Shown: positions 1-13,800 of the stretch, in pieces
How positions within the stretch are numbered: the stretch's first letter is position 1
Layout of the letters: each line of letters starts with the position of its first letter
DNA from: Lycocorax pyrrhopterus obiensis
Taxonomy: Eukaryota; Chordata; Aves; Passeriformes; Paradisaeidae
Direction of reading: 5' to 3'
NCBI GenBank assembly: GCA_014706295.1
Contig: JACSVZ010000001.1
Location: 44,736,383 to 44,800,382 of the forward strand
Length of the DNA stretch: 64,000 nucleotides
Translations under genes and position numbers: made by a program
The notes under the pieces: generated by a model
What the model saw: only the letters and a program-made list of their open reading frames with translations
Database searches by the model: none
What the model was told of the DNA's origin: nothing

Positions 1-2215
1 TCTAGGAGGGTTTTTTATCTGCTGGCTCACTTTAATTTGGGTTTTGCTCTATTATTTTAATAGGATTGTTTTAAATGACAGTAGTTTTTTAGACATACTG
101 AGTATAAGGCCATACCTGAAGAAATGCTTTTGCAATTTTTAGAACTAATCAAAATTCATACTTGAAAAATCAAATTTGCAAAAACAGGAGAAAAAATACC
201 TTTCATTTATCTTCATTAAAATCCTCATTTAATCTGTTAGAAAAACAACACAACATTCAAATTCAGTTTATTTTATGGATTTGAGGAAACTGCTGCATCT
301 TCTGCATAGAAAATCATATATAGAACGAGGTCATTAGTTGGTGTTAGACTTTATTGAACTTTACAGACTGCAATATATTAAGTCATTAGCTTGCTTTGTG
401 ACTGTAAAAGCCACTTGTATATATAATCCTAGACTGACTTTCCATAAAACTCACGGGGACTTTACAGAGGAATTCATTTGGTTCCTGTAGACTACACCTG
501 TAGTGGCAAGTAAAGCAGATTGGCAGGAGCAAAAATATAGTGTAATGTGTTGGTCCTGAGAAGTCTACACTAGATACCACTCTTATTTAATTTATTTATG
601 TATTAATTTATTTATATCAGAAATAACATTGGATTACTCTACAGACTCAATATTCACTTGTGGCTGGGTATGCTCCTGGATATCTTTCATCTCAAACACA
701 TACAGAAGAAATTCAGCTCATGAGCATAGCATTCATTTCATTATAAGAGCAAAGTAAGTGGTAAGATAAAGAGATTTGTTCAAAACCACACCCCGATGAC
801 TTACCAAAATAGTAGACAGTTGTAGCTTCTCATCAATGGAGCTCTAACATAACGTGAAATTTGTCATTAGAGAATAATTGGGAAAATAAGAAGCTACTTT
901 TTGACATAAAGGAAATAAACCCAGACAAAATGGTGGTGTCCGTGACTGTTTAAATCTCATTGCCATTGTTTAGTACTTGTTCGTGCTTCTTCCATTCCCA
1001 TAGTCCTTTAAAAATGGTTGTGGTGTGTTTTGTCTTTAGAGTTCATCTGAACTTTGATGTTTTGTTGAGATGTGCAATCCGGAGTTAACAAAAACACCCT
1101 TGTTGCTTTTCCCTTCAAACAACATCTAGAGTGTTTGCATCTGACCTTGGACACAGATTCCTAGGACTTCAGAAGTTCTTGCATATTCACATATTCTCTT
1201 TAATGCTTAAGCTTATGGGTTTTGTTTCTTTATTTTCTTTTTTCTTCCTAGAAGTACTTGTCAGAATAAATAAGTTACCTCGTTGAACAATTTAAGTCTT
1301 TCTTGCTAGTAATTGGTGTCTGTGCATAATAGTCACATGTGCATATATTTTCTTACTCACGTGCATAAACACATATTTAATAGTGGGCATGTAGACAAAA
1401 CACAATTTGTGCCTAATATACATGCATACAATGATTCAGACTTTGTGTATGGAAATGTGAAAACCTCTGTCACACCAAAGTTTAAGAACTATGAAGGAAT
1501 CTATGTCTTCAGTGTCCTCTTGGTTTAATGTTGTTTGGTGTTATATTTGGAATGCTGTGGTTACCATGACGCTGTACATGATGCTGTCTTTATGAGAAAA
1601 GTCCTATCGATGTCTGAGACTATGAACTTAGGCAAAAGCCTCAGCTTTACTGTGTCCTTTCTTTCCAGCTACAAGAACATATATATCAACCTAAGTGCCT
1701 TGTTACAACTTTTCATAATCATGAGCTATGTGAGGCAAGGAAAGTTCTAGATCAGTTTTGTGATATTATGAGGAGATTTTAATTTATAATGTCTTCTAAG
1801 TCTCAATAATAATAGGCCATAGCATTATTTATGCCCTTCTTAATTGCAAACTTGGAGACCAATGACTCAGAGTCACAAAACTCTCAGAGATATAAGGGAG
1901 ATCCAAACGGTACAGTGCTCGCCCTTGAAAAATATTCCGTATCTTCTGAGTCACAGCACTATTTGTGAAGAGTTTTGCACTGAATATACTGACATAATGA
2001 CTGCAGCAGCAGATTATAAATAGCTGTATTTATACATAGCTCTAAACTAAAAGAGCAGCAGCTTGCTTGAGACATTTTTAGTAAGAATTTTCCCCCACTC
2101 TTTAATTTATTCCTTTCTCCATTATGCTTCAGAGCAACCTGGGCTGGAAGCTTTAAAACTTATGACTCCTCAACATGAAAACAGACAGTTCTTAATCACA
2201 TTTTAGGTGTTGTGA
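1..2215. other. AT-rich unique DNA, no gene seen
   Basis: I see no exon, RNA gene or recognisable transposon in this stretch. Short open frames on both strands (for example 71 codons at 1313-1528 and 1535-1750) lack family motifs and look like chance. A weak TTTA-rich simple stretch lies near 586-614. Confidence 0.6.
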
Positions 2216-2400
2216 TTTTCAGAGAGAGGAGCGGCAGCTGTACGCTTGTCCTGTTTCCTTAGCAACAGAGCAAGGGGAGCTCAGGAGACTCCACTGGAGG
2301 GAGCCTGAGATGCTCACGTGTTGCTCTCAGTATCCCTCTCCACCTGTCACAGCCTACGAGAGGACCAAAATCTAAACCAGCTTGCCAAGGAAAGGTGCTG
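2216..2400. promoter_or_regulatory. GC-rich block with RFX X-box-like motif
   Basis: A locally GC-rich block sits in AT-rich surroundings. At 2253-2266 the sequence GTTTCCTTAGCAAC fits the X-box pattern RYYNYY-N(1-3)-RRNRAC bound by RFX factors, with a 2-base spacer. A TATATAT run follows near 2400-2406. No exon is visible next to it. This could be a distal regulatory element or a chance match to a degenerate motif, and nothing in the sequence alone decides between them. Confidence 0.25.
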
Positions 2401-5400
2401 TATATATGATTTAATACTACTCCATACCAAATGTGTGATAGCTGAATACTAAATTTGCTTGGTTAAGCATTCAATGGTCAGGAGGGAGCAGGAAAAAAAT
2501 GTGACAAACACGTATGCTAAGCTCTCAGCTATGCCAGTTAAGTTTCCTTATAAATTTTACAGTGTTTCTTTAAAATACATGCTCACAGTGAAGATACTGA
2601 ATAAAATCTCCCTAGTTTCGAGGACAAAAAGTACTGATTGTTTCCATTTTCCATATGGCCCAATTTGAGGAGCCATAGTAAATTCAGTTTTCCTTTGAAA
2701 ATGCAAATACCTTGTCTAATCTTCATGGTACTTAATAGAAAGGATATCTTAAATTTAATATATTAATTTAAACAGAAGTGCTAAATAAATAAACAAATAT
2801 CCCAAGCACAATCCTCCCCCAGGGTTTTAAAACACTTTACATTAGCTTAATCTCATTTGGGTACAGAGCTGTGGCATTATAAGGGGACATAATCCTACTC
2901 TCCATCTACAATAAGAAGAAAATATAATTCTGATTTTTGACTCCATCTCCTCCACCCCTGGAGCAGTGTAACCTCCACAGCAGCACTGGCCTGGGGGAGT
3001 CTGAGGCAAGGCTTTTCTCTCTAAAATGTTAGTTAGACTGACTAAGGTTTTGGTTCCATATACATGGTATTTTCTGCCTTTTGGACATAGGATTTTGAGC
3101 AGGTCATCAAGCTGAGTCATCCTCTCAGTAGACCCTTTAGTTTTCTCCCCTTAGAGGGAATCCTAACACAGCTAATTTTTAAACTAAGGTTTCACTACTC
3201 CTTCCCTGACACATCTTATAATTTTTTTAACATGGACGTGCCACAGCTATTTTGTTGGCTCCAGGTGCAGCCTCAAATTAAACACCCACTGGACACCACC
3301 CCACCCCTCAATAAAAAATCACAAAATGCAGCATTGTTGGATAATAGAGAGCAAAAAATCTGTCATCTGTCTCCTACCCCGATCCCTTTAAAATGCTAAG
3401 AAAAGTGGAAATTGCAGCCTGTTTAAATCCTCCTTTTTCTACCCAACAGGTTCTAAAGGTCCTATGTACCATCCCAACTATTCCTTCTCCGTGGTCATTA
3501 ATGCTCTCAACCATAGAAACAGGCAGAGCTTTAGCTTGGATCAAATGTGTCTCTGTGTGACATTAGCGAGTGTGTGGAAGAACAAGCTTGGAGATAAAAC
3601 GTCCCATCCCACGGAGGAAAGTACAAGGAAGAGAAGGTCTCAGGAGAAAATGAGCAGGGAGAAGGGCTGATATATTGCTTACTAATCTCGCAGACTGTGA
3701 CTACATGTTCTCCAAAAAGACAGTCCAATTCATTTTAGGATAACAGAGCCTTGAACTGCTGTCAAAGCACAAATGAAGTCATCTTCCCAACACGATCAGC
3801 ATGGTCATACAGTGCATTCTTCCACCTCATGACTTACCAAACCAACATACTAAAACCGAATGCTCATGCTTACAAATGAATACTTCTGTCCATATTTTAG
3901 AGGGAATAATTTAGTTTGGTTTTATATAGTTGAAGTGACTGGTACTGGCCTGAAATATTGCATTGATGGCCTACTGTCATTCCTTGTGTGTATGCTTACG
4001 CTGTGATATTAGATGTAATATATATACTTTTTTTTTTTTTAAATAAAAGCAAAACATTCATGGTGATAACAGAAAAAGAAGTGCTTTCAGTTTCAGAAGA
4101 ATTTCAGTTCACTGTCATTTTAATAATCCAAAATTGGATGTTGTTTTTACTTCTTCCCATCTCTAGGTCTGTTGTACTGGTTTTTGAAACTTGACAAACA
4201 TAAAGTAAATTTTCGTTCTTCTTACTCTTCAATTCTATTGACATGAGAGTCAATAGATTTTGAGTAAGTCTAAAATATGTTTCAGGAGTTTCTATTCTGT
4301 CTTCTAGTATTTATGTTAAATTCCAAAAGAATTTTTGGTAGTTTCAGGTTTTCAATTCCTTCATTTATAACTGAAATAATGACTGTTAATTTGCTATACA
4401 GAAAAATGAATGCTTCAAAGCTGCAGTCTTGTGCGATTAATTAAAATGAATGAGTAGAAGGAACACAAAGCAGAGTTATATTTTCTTGCTTGTCAGTGCT
4501 AAGACAATAAAGGAGGGACAGGGATGCTACAAAAAAAATCTGGATTTTATGAGTGTTTGGAAACAAGTTCAGGACACTATGACATTTAAAGATTACGATA
4601 TTATTAAGGGATTGAAATTATATGACTTAAATGCAAGCATGCTAACATTTGCAAAAAATCATATGCAAGTCTGGTCAATCTGTGGACTCATTTGTGTCCC
4701 AGCTGCAGAATATAATTTTCGAAGGTGCTCTTCTGTCAAAAAAACCCAGCACATGCTATGTGTTCGGGGAGACAATTTTCTAATTCTCTACTGGTCTTAG
4801 GCTTTTAAACTAGTTTAGCTGTTTTACACTTTCATCATGTTGTGTTTCATATGTTTCTTTATTTCATATATTAGGACATATAATACCCTTATGATGTCTT
4901 GAAAGTCTCTATTTTACCACAACTGTTGTTACTGAATTGCTGTCTAAAATGAAAGAAATTTTGCCTTCTCTATAAGTAAACAGTCCTTTTGGGTTTTTCT
5001 TTTTTCTCTTTATATCAGAGGTTAATTAAAATATAAATCATTCTGCAGTATGATTGATAGATAAAATAACTATAGCTAGGTAACATTAACACAGATCTGA
5101 AGAAAGCCTTTTTATGAAGGAATTACCCTTCTGTAGAATGTTTTAAACATAAAGGCTAGAAAGAAGAGAATGTTTGCATTACTATCACCTTATAATAGTT
5201 GGATATGTTAGTTATAAGTTAACTTAATTAGTATTAACAATAAGAAGAGGTAGAAATTCAGAGGGATTTCCTTCTGCAGATTGGTTGTCTACCCAGAGGC
5301 AAGAGGAATGAATAAAATAATAAATGCTTTACATAAAATTTTATGACTAATTTTTAGTGCTTTGATTAAATCAAGTAAGCAGGTTTTATGTAAACACATT

Positions 5401-5790
5401 AATTCTGTAGTTTTAGTTGAATATCAATCACTTCTTGTCTTAATCTACTACCTAATTATGATATGAAGTCTTAAAGAAAGAGCTGGCACATACCTCCATG
5501 AAGGTGTTTGCATTTAAGTCACATATAAAATGACTCTCTTGTTCCATTACTTCCGCATGAGACCAATGTGGATTTAATTAATTCACGTTTATAAAGCATT
5601 TTCATATCCTTGGATGAATTGCACAACAGAAACACCAGGCGGTAGTGTTAAATTTGACCAAAAAAAAGTAACCCATTATATTTTATTCAAAAGAGTTGGG
5701 ATTATATGATTTATATAAATTATTTACTATGAATAGAATGCGAAAATGTTATAATAACAACTTTTAAAAGTTTATATGTTGATTCTTTAG
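2401..5790. other. Unique DNA, no gene seen
   Basis: This stretch is mostly AT-rich. The longest frame, 116 codons at 4450-4800 on the plus strand, has no recognisable domain, biased composition or splice context and is probably chance. A slightly GC-richer patch at 2930-3010 has no identifiable content. Confidence 0.55.
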
Positions 5791-5791
5791 T

Positions 5792-6305
5792 AGAGGAATG
5801 ACTTAGATTGAAAGGGACCTAAAAGATTCTATAGTTTCAATGCCAGCACCATAAGCAGGGATGACACCCATCAGACCAGGTTCAAAACCTCATCCAAGCT
5901 GGCCTTAAGTGGTTCCAGAGATGGGTAATCCACAACTTGCCTGGTCAACCTGTTCCTGTGCCTCACTGCCCTCTGAGTAAAGAATTTCTTTGTAACACCT
6001 AACCTAAATTTCTTTCAGTTTAAAAAGTTTCCTCCTTGTCCTATAATTATGTGTCAGTGTAACAAGTCACTCTCTTTCTTTTTTTAAAAGCCCCCTACAA
6101 GTACTGAAAGGCCAAAAAAAGGTCTCTCTGGAGCCTTCTCTTCTCCACGCTGAACAAATCCAGCTCTCAAAATGTTTTTGCAAGAGAGGTGTTCCAGCCC
6201 TTTGATCATCTTTTGGCCCTCCTCTAGACTAGCTCTAACTGGTTCACATCTTCTTTGTGTTGTGGACTCCAGACCGAGATGCAGTACTTCTACTGCATCT
6301 AGGTG
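5792..6305 (-). mobile_element. CR1 LINE 3' fragment
   Basis: Read on the minus strand this matches the 3' part of a chicken-repeat-1 (CR1) non-LTR retrotransposon. The plus strand starts with the reverse complement of the CR1 terminus (GATTGAAAGGGACC) and runs on through the usual antisense landmarks, including CAACCTGTTCCTGTGCCTCA and TTGTCCTATAATTATGTGTCA. The copy is 5'-truncated and diverged, carries small indels, and has no coding capacity. Confidence 0.9.
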
Positions 6306-9300
6306 ATAAATAGAATAGACTTTAAAAAGAAATTTATTTGTTACGGTTTCTGCAAAGATTTTAAGGTTTTAGAGTACCACATTTTACTGTACCAAACAGT
6401 CTGATACTGGATTAGTACTCTGCGGTAATTTATTGCTATAAACCTTCATGACACTGAGACTCGTTAACTCCCACTGACATTGGTGAGAAAAGAATCTGCT
6501 CAGATCCATACAGAATTTTGATCCAATTTCAAGTATCTAAAGATGAAAAAGCATGGAGAGTCTGTTGTTTACATGAGGCTTGCTAAATGAAAAGTGTGAT
6601 GATTTCTTAGGTCATCTAATTTGCTTATGTATGTTGTATCTTGATGATCACTTTGTGTGCCCATGAATCTTTTTCAGACTTTCCATTTTCTTAGGTGGGT
6701 TTCCTTTCCTATTTTGCTGTGCAAATACCATGACTCTGGCTCATTATAATGCCTCATAAGCAGCTTTCCTGAGCAGCATACCTTATTTTGTAGTTTCTTT
6801 ATGACCATCTCCCTGGTGATGTCCATACTTCTGGAGGATGTTTTCTTCAACTCCTGAATTCTCTTCTTGACTCCATGTCTAAAAGGTGAAACACCATCTG
6901 TTTGATGCTTTATGTCACCATTGTAATTTTAATTGCAGGGACTGTCTGATGACTGGATGGGCAATACCAAAATTCTTTCTACTTGCTTGGAAAACATTAT
7001 AGTTCTGCTAAGATTTTCCCAGCTTATAAATGAGATGTCATTGTCAGATCCAAACACTTCCTAGCTATAGAAATATTTTCTGTGCTACCACTTATACTGA
7101 CTTTTCTGCATTTTCTTATGATTTTCTTATGTCTAAGAAGAAATCCTGCTGTATAATACTTAAGAAGCACGATATAGGACATTCATGCTTTGTATAACTG
7201 ACACAATTTTCTATTTTAAATTTTCTTTGATATGTTAAGCCAATTGATTCAGTGAAATAGCTTTAACAGATACTCCATCTTTGAATTGTCTTGAACAGAC
7301 TAAATTTTACTACAACGTATTTCTACTAAGAGTAGGCTTATTAATATTAAGAAGGAGTGGGTGTTTGCAGGAATGTGGAATAACTCTCCCGCAATGCTTA
7401 GAGAGTAGGAGGAGAAAATATCTTCAGCCTACAGCTGTTTCAGATTAAATGTTGGACTTTTCCTGCATTCCAAAACAAAACCATTTTGAAGTGTGTTTTT
7501 TGACAAATGATCCTACAGATTTCCCACCCACAGATGCTTAAACACACAGCTACTGTGCAGCTTGGAAAAATACTATTAAATAAAGTCAAAACTAAAAGCT
7601 TTACCTGGATTTGAGTGTGAAATGCCTCCATTTGATAAAGAGATCAAAATGGTACTTGATGTAAAATCTGTACAGAGGTCATGCATCGTGCCTTCTCTGA
7701 CCCATGCTCTCTGAAATCTTACATTTGAGCAAGTCTATGTGCATGAATAAATTCTCATTCCAACAGGATTTTGATATTATGTCATCTTGGCTATCTCTGC
7801 ATTGGGAAATGCCCTGCCTTTTTAAATTTCTTCCTCTATTTCCATTCCCAGGTTGGCTTAGAAAAAGTACAAGATGCTGCTAATGAAAAAAAATTGTGTA
7901 ATTGATGTTGGAAACTAAAATTATTCTATCACAGATATACATAGAGGAAAAGCTAGAGACAAGGAACCATACCATTTCTTACACTGTGAGATTTTATCAT
8001 GTGATTTACTGATTGGTAATGCTGTGGCAGCACACGCATAGCTGAAGAGTTACGAGTTAGAGTTCATGTCGTGTTCTAATTTAGTTATTTATATGAAAAT
8101 AAAAATAATTCTTTACTAAATTAAAACAGCCACATGCAATAAGAAAAATAAATGCTGTAAAAGAAACCATTGGTTGGAAATACTTTAGGGTGGGAAATAC
8201 TTCTCAGTGCGCATTCAGATTCAGTGTATTTGTAGATTGTGTCCTGTACTCAACATAACACTTTTATCATATCAAAAATTCTGTTAACTGTGTGTCAGAC
8301 GTAGAAAATAGTTTCCAAAGTAATTTCCTCTAGATGTAACCACTGCCTTCAACAGAAGTAAAGGTACTTATAGAACACCTGAAAGTCTTTTAATACCTGA
8401 TAGGAACAAATCACATCAGAAAGTATCTGAAAAATATTATCACGGGTTTTCAATTTTCACTGCCTACTGAAGGCCAATTTCTAAACTGCATTTTTCACTT
8501 CTATAGATAGCTTTTGAGGGTCACATTTACAATGAATTGCAACTTAGTGTGTAAATATGCCACAGAAATAAAGGCCGGGATCACACAGTATTTCCGTTTG
8601 TGCTCTCTTCTTTCAACTACAGTTCAGCTCAAGTAGACACATCTTTGTCAAGGCAAAATCTCAACATTTGTGTGCTGTATGCAACAGCAATGACAACATG
8701 ACAACACCCTCCAGTCTTGAACTAATGAGCTAAAAAATCTAAACTATCCAGCACTATCCTAATCTATTGCACTTGCTTTCAGCATTATCAAATAATTACA
8801 ATGTCTTATTTCCCTTTTCCATTTTCATGAGGAAACTTGTATAGAAACCTGCTTTGATAGGATTATAAGTGATGAGAATTTATTTTTCATTTTTCAAATC
8901 AGCATAAGCCTCCTCAAACTGCTGAACAAACTGTTGTATTTAGTATGCTGAAGGTGTGCTGCATCAGGCATGACGTAATGTATTTATTGGAGGTTAAGTA
9001 ATTTCTAAATTTATCCATCTAATATCTGTATTACAGGTTATACCTAAGTGGTTTTGTTAGCTTTTAATGATTTGATTAACCAAAAATAATTTATCCATCT
9101 AATCTAGACAGTATACTGAAAAGCAACCTGATTACAGATAGATAACCAGCATATATTTGCAAGGGCCATGTATTCTGCACAATTTCCCCCCTCCACCCTC
9201 CCAACTGTAATCTCACAGTGGTACCATGTCTCATTATCTTCAATCACATCTGTTGACACTTACATTCCAAAAATAAAAAATACTCCAACAGTGGAGGCAA

Positions 9301-9940
9301 AGAAGGTTTAGATTATGGATATTACAGCAGGTGCTGGGAAGCCCACTGAGAGAAAACAGTGTCAAACCTCTACAACATGAACACACAGCTTGCTGTTGCT
9401 TTGAGTAAAGGCAATTTTATGGCAAAGCAAGGGCACAGGGGAACACATTCAAGAACAAATAAGTAGAAGGGAAACAGAACACAAAATAACAAAGGCAACC
9501 CAAAAAGTAGGAAAATGGCCAAATGTGCATTTTTACCATCTGGCCAAGAGCAAGGTGCCTGATGCCTTTCTTTACACATGGGATATTGGCAAAATGAAAA
9601 ATGCACATAGTGTTTAATGCAGTAAGTAGAAAATACAGTTCCATTGTTCAGGGCTTTAGCATCACAGTAGAAAGGAAAAGATAAGCAATTCTTATTGCTA
9701 CCTGCAATCAGTCAGATAGAGGCTGACTGATTTAGTAAAAAAAATTTCTAAGCTTCTTGAAATACACAAATATGTTGGTGTTATTAGTGTGTTTCTTATA
9801 GACAGCAGGCTGATGAAAAGCACATTGCAAATATAGAAGAAGACCCCCACAACTTCCAGTGTAAAATAGCTTAAATTATGTTAGAAACAACTGTGACCAG
9901 GGGATAAATACTGTGCACATGTACAGAAAGCTCAAAAAGG
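6306..9940. other. AT-rich unique DNA, no gene seen
   Basis: No gene, RNA or clear transposon was found. The overlapping 75-78 codon minus-strand frames near 9370-9644 are unrelated to any family I know. A short phrase (TTTATCCATCTAAT) occurs twice at about 9011 and 9090, which is minor. Confidence 0.55.
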
Positions 9941-10500
9941 AAAATCCAGAAAAGAACAGCCAGTCTCACTCCAGAGTCTTGAGGAGGTCCTCACAGTAGC
10001 TATTACCAGGCACGTGAAGGTCTGGAAAAAGGCAGTATTTGCCAAGCAGAGACTGTGATTGACCAACTTGATTGCTTTATATAATGGAACAACTTGGTAA
10101 GGAAACGAGGGAAGAATGAGGGACTTTTGGCATGATGTCCCAAGGACATCTTTCTTAGGTGGATTGGATGGATGGACTGTAACCTGTATGAAAAACTAGT
10201 TAAATGGACTAGTTCAAAGGATGTTGGTTAACGGCAATTATCAAGAGTGAGTCCTTCCAGACATGCTATTGGGTGCAATACTATTCAATATCTCTATAAA
10301 TTACCTTCCTGATAGCAGTGAATGAATTGTCATCTCATTCACAAGTAAAATCAACCTGAGCGGAGAGCGAGATACGGAGGTTGGAAAAAGTGGAAGACTG
10401 GGCCAACAGAAACCACGTAAGGTTCAATAAAAGGAAATGTAGAAGTCTTGCATCTGGGTCAGACTAATCCCTAGTAGTTCATGGGAAAACTTGGTGCTGA
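9941..10500 (+). mobile_element. Old CR1 LINE fragment, reverse-transcriptase region
   Basis: The plus strand carries a decayed part of CR1 ORF2. Around 10,255-10,330 a frame reads GAILFNISINYLPDSSE, aligning by eye with the conserved CR1 reverse-transcriptase stretch that starts GSVLGPVLFNIFINDL. Downstream, 10,380-10,450 resembles the section that ends in the K-F-N-K-x-K-C region. Stops and shifts interrupt the frame, so it is inactive. The 5' limit is approximate. Confidence 0.75.
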
Positions 10501-10734
10501 ACATTTTTTTTTCTTTTTAACTGAAGATTTCTTTTCTTAAATTTTAGCAGCATCTTCAAATTATTGTCTCAAGAAGCTTGAATCCTCTCTAGGGCAGTTT
10601 CTAGCTAAAGATGTTTTGTTAGCTCACTGAGCAGCATATCATGCTCAGACTTTATTAAAATATTTATTACTTCTTTTATTCTAAAACAGTTCTTTCAGTC
10701 TTATGTATGCAATACTAACTACTGATTTTTTTTA

Positions 10735-10812
10735 GGTGAGGGTTTTGTTTGTGTTGTTGGTTGGTTGTGGGTTTTTTTTTTTTTTTTCTTTTTTTGAGGG
10801 GGTTGGGGGGGA
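10735..10812. repeat. T-rich tract next to G-runs
   Basis: A TTGG-type repeat runs into a long T-tract near 10,772-10,796, then G5 and G7 runs. The complementary strand is correspondingly A/C-rich and gives a spurious Lys/Pro-rich frame at 10,719-10,919. The G-runs could support quadruplex structure only by using the shorter upstream G doublets, so that is speculative. Confidence 0.7.
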
Positions 10813-13800
10813 TTAATTTTTATTTTATTTTTTAGAGAGAGTTCACATTTCAAAGTACACATTTCAGAATTCAGGCAAACTGATTTTATATAATACTTGT
10901 GGGCAGCAATATGTTTCATCTTTATTTACAACCTCGGTTTCATAGCAACTAATATAACTCAAAGGAGAAATACTGTAAGAATACTAAAAACAGATTAAAA
11001 GGAAGAGCAAAACTAAAGATATAAATGAAATAAACAGTACTATGAGATACTCTAAAGGCTTTATCATCGCTTCTGGATATGTCAATGTTACTATGGGAAC
11101 TTCAGCTTTTGCTTTTGACATGATTCAACTGTATCAAGTGCTGACGGAAAAATTAAAAGATCAACGGCAAAAAAAAGAAATTTGGATCCTTTTTTCTTTA
11201 AAAACTAAAAATTCCTTTTCATTTTATGCCATCCAGCAGATTGAAAAAAGAAGGTGGAGAAACTAGAGAAGAATTGGAAGTTCTGTCTCTCATGTCACGT
11301 AGGATTCATTGTCAAAGAAAACAAGTCATAGAGTTTATGTAAACTTAATTTCAATAGTTAAAAGGTTTTAAATTATCCAGTGGGTGTATTTTTAACAAGG
11401 ATCCATTAACCACATAAAATAAAGTCCACATAATCTGCACTTGAAGTTGAAAATCTTCATCTTTTTTGGAGATAGCTTGCATGGAAGCAAGGTTGAAATT
11501 TTGAACTTTATCTTTCAGCAGTAGCGCAAATCAGAATATTATGTTCCCTAACGCAGCTTCTGGATACTTTATCTATGTGAAGACAGAGTTGTATTTGCAG
11601 CACTATATATTATATCTGAGAATTTTTTAAGATGAGATCTAAGATGTGTACCATCCAAGCTGCACTTACTGTGCTTCCCAGTCACAGCTCTTTCCACTCT
11701 TGTTTCCCCTCATGGGTAGTCCTTTCTCTCGTCTGTGCAGTGACAGGAACCAAATATGCCTACCAAGGATAGACTTCACTGATTCTGATAAGATTTGTCA
11801 GACTGTGTGTAGTAGGAGAAAAGGCTATTTCCTCAACAGTAGATGACTACTGCATCTGCACATCATCACAGCGGCAGAAAGCTGGTGTTCTGATCAGAGT
11901 AAAATGAGTTACTGTATTGCTTGAACAGCTTTTTTTAAGGAAAGATAAGATGGAGTTCAGAGGTTCATCAGAAAGCCAACACTGTGTTGATATCTAAATG
12001 AGATTAAGGAGGTTTTATTCAAGAAATAGTCGATTTGCCTGTGTAAATGTAGATACAAAACAGACCTGCTTCTTTCAGCTTTGACTGAGTTCTGATTTAT
12101 GTACCAAACCTAACATTTCGCTACCCACAGATTTACTAAAGTACCTACTATTCCTCATCGCATCCTTTTATTAGGAAAATGAACAGTGGAAGAACAGAAA
12201 TGTATATGTGAAGGCAGAGCATCAGAATCTCCGTACTATTATGACGAAATTGATGCAATGCTGACATACAGGTGAATCCTCCTTTTAATTTAGTTGAAAA
12301 GCTTGATCTAATGTTTATTTCCTGTATGTTGTGATAGACTGCAAAAATGATTAAGAAACTCAATTGAGAGAAACTGACAAACACCTCATCAAATTAATGA
12401 CTTATTTTCCTTAGCACTGTCCCAAATATTTCCCAGCTATGTTTAGATCTAAAATGTACAAGAGAGTCTGAATCTGTCCAAAACTCTGTCAAGCAATTAA
12501 ATTATACTTTATTACTTACAATTTGTTTCTTATTAATTTTTTTATGCAACTCCCTTGAAAAATGTTCCTTTTGAGTCTTATTTCTCTAGAGCTACTGCCA
12601 GTGCCATCTGCTGTGGCCAGATCAGAGGATGAAACACACTAATGTCAGTCTCTTTTGTCATTTCTCAAGAGACCAAGACTCTCTTCTCACTCAGATTTCA
12701 CAGCCCATATCCTTCTAGATTTTATCTAGTATCTGACCTTTCCATGTCAGTAATACAGTTTTCCACATCAGTGGACTGACATACACTCTGTAATGAATTG
12801 ACTATGGTTATGAGCTTGGTTAAACAATAGAAACCACACAAACCTTTAGTAAGCAATTGCTGCTGGAGAGTAACATACAGTACTTTCTACCAGAAACAGA
12901 GACAATTTTCTGACTGATTGGAAAAGCTCTGAGAGAAAAGTCTGAAGGCCTGTCACATCTGCACATATTCTTCCTTAATTGTTCATGTACAGTTTAACAT
13001 CTACATGTATCTTCCAGTGCCTCAGCGAGCAGAGCTAGAGTAAATTGGTTAACTCAGTTCCTTTTTAAGTAGAATAGCACACTTGAGATTTTTGCAAAAG
13101 GAAATAGTGCCATTTATGTAAGACTTCTTATCTTAGCAAACTAAATGTATTCTCCAAATTCTTTCATACAATAAAATTGCTGCCTATGTGATTGTCCTTT
13201 TGTGCAAAAATTGAGTTTCACATTTGCTACTGTAGGAATCTTGCTGATAAGGTAGTAGCTGTGCTTAAAAGCCTTCTGTGCTGTGTTTATATTATAAAAC
13301 TGCCTTTTATGGTATTTATAGAAATTTAGAATTCCAAACTCAAATCAGTGGAAAAGCATCTTTTCCTGTCAAAAAGTCTGGACTAGGGCATGTTTCGCAG
13401 ACTACAACGCCTTATCACTCTCTGAACTCACAGAAAACGCTAAGGAGTTTCTCATGTATAGGCGATTGTGAAGTAGAAATTGAATGTTTCCTTGAGGAGT
13501 GTCTAGGAAAAGACACCTGTACCTAAAGCATAGCTTTTGAAAAGGTTGTTTACAGAAAAATGGAGGATGTATTTTGTTGCAAATGTCCTCTAAAAATGAA
13601 TAATATAATTTACAGGATCGAAGCTACAGGATTCCATTAAATTTTCTAATTAATTACAAATCCAAAATAACATTTGAACTGTTTTTTTTTTTCCTTGAGG
13701 TTTATTCAGTATTGCATCTTCTTTCATTTTTTTTCGTCAAAGAAATTTAAATTATCTTCTGTTTTTCTTTCTCAAGTTGATTTCAGACAATTCATAAACC

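Noticed and set aside
4450..4800. 116-codon plus-strand frame
   Set aside because: No recognisable motif or codon pattern and no context of exons. It is left as probable chance.
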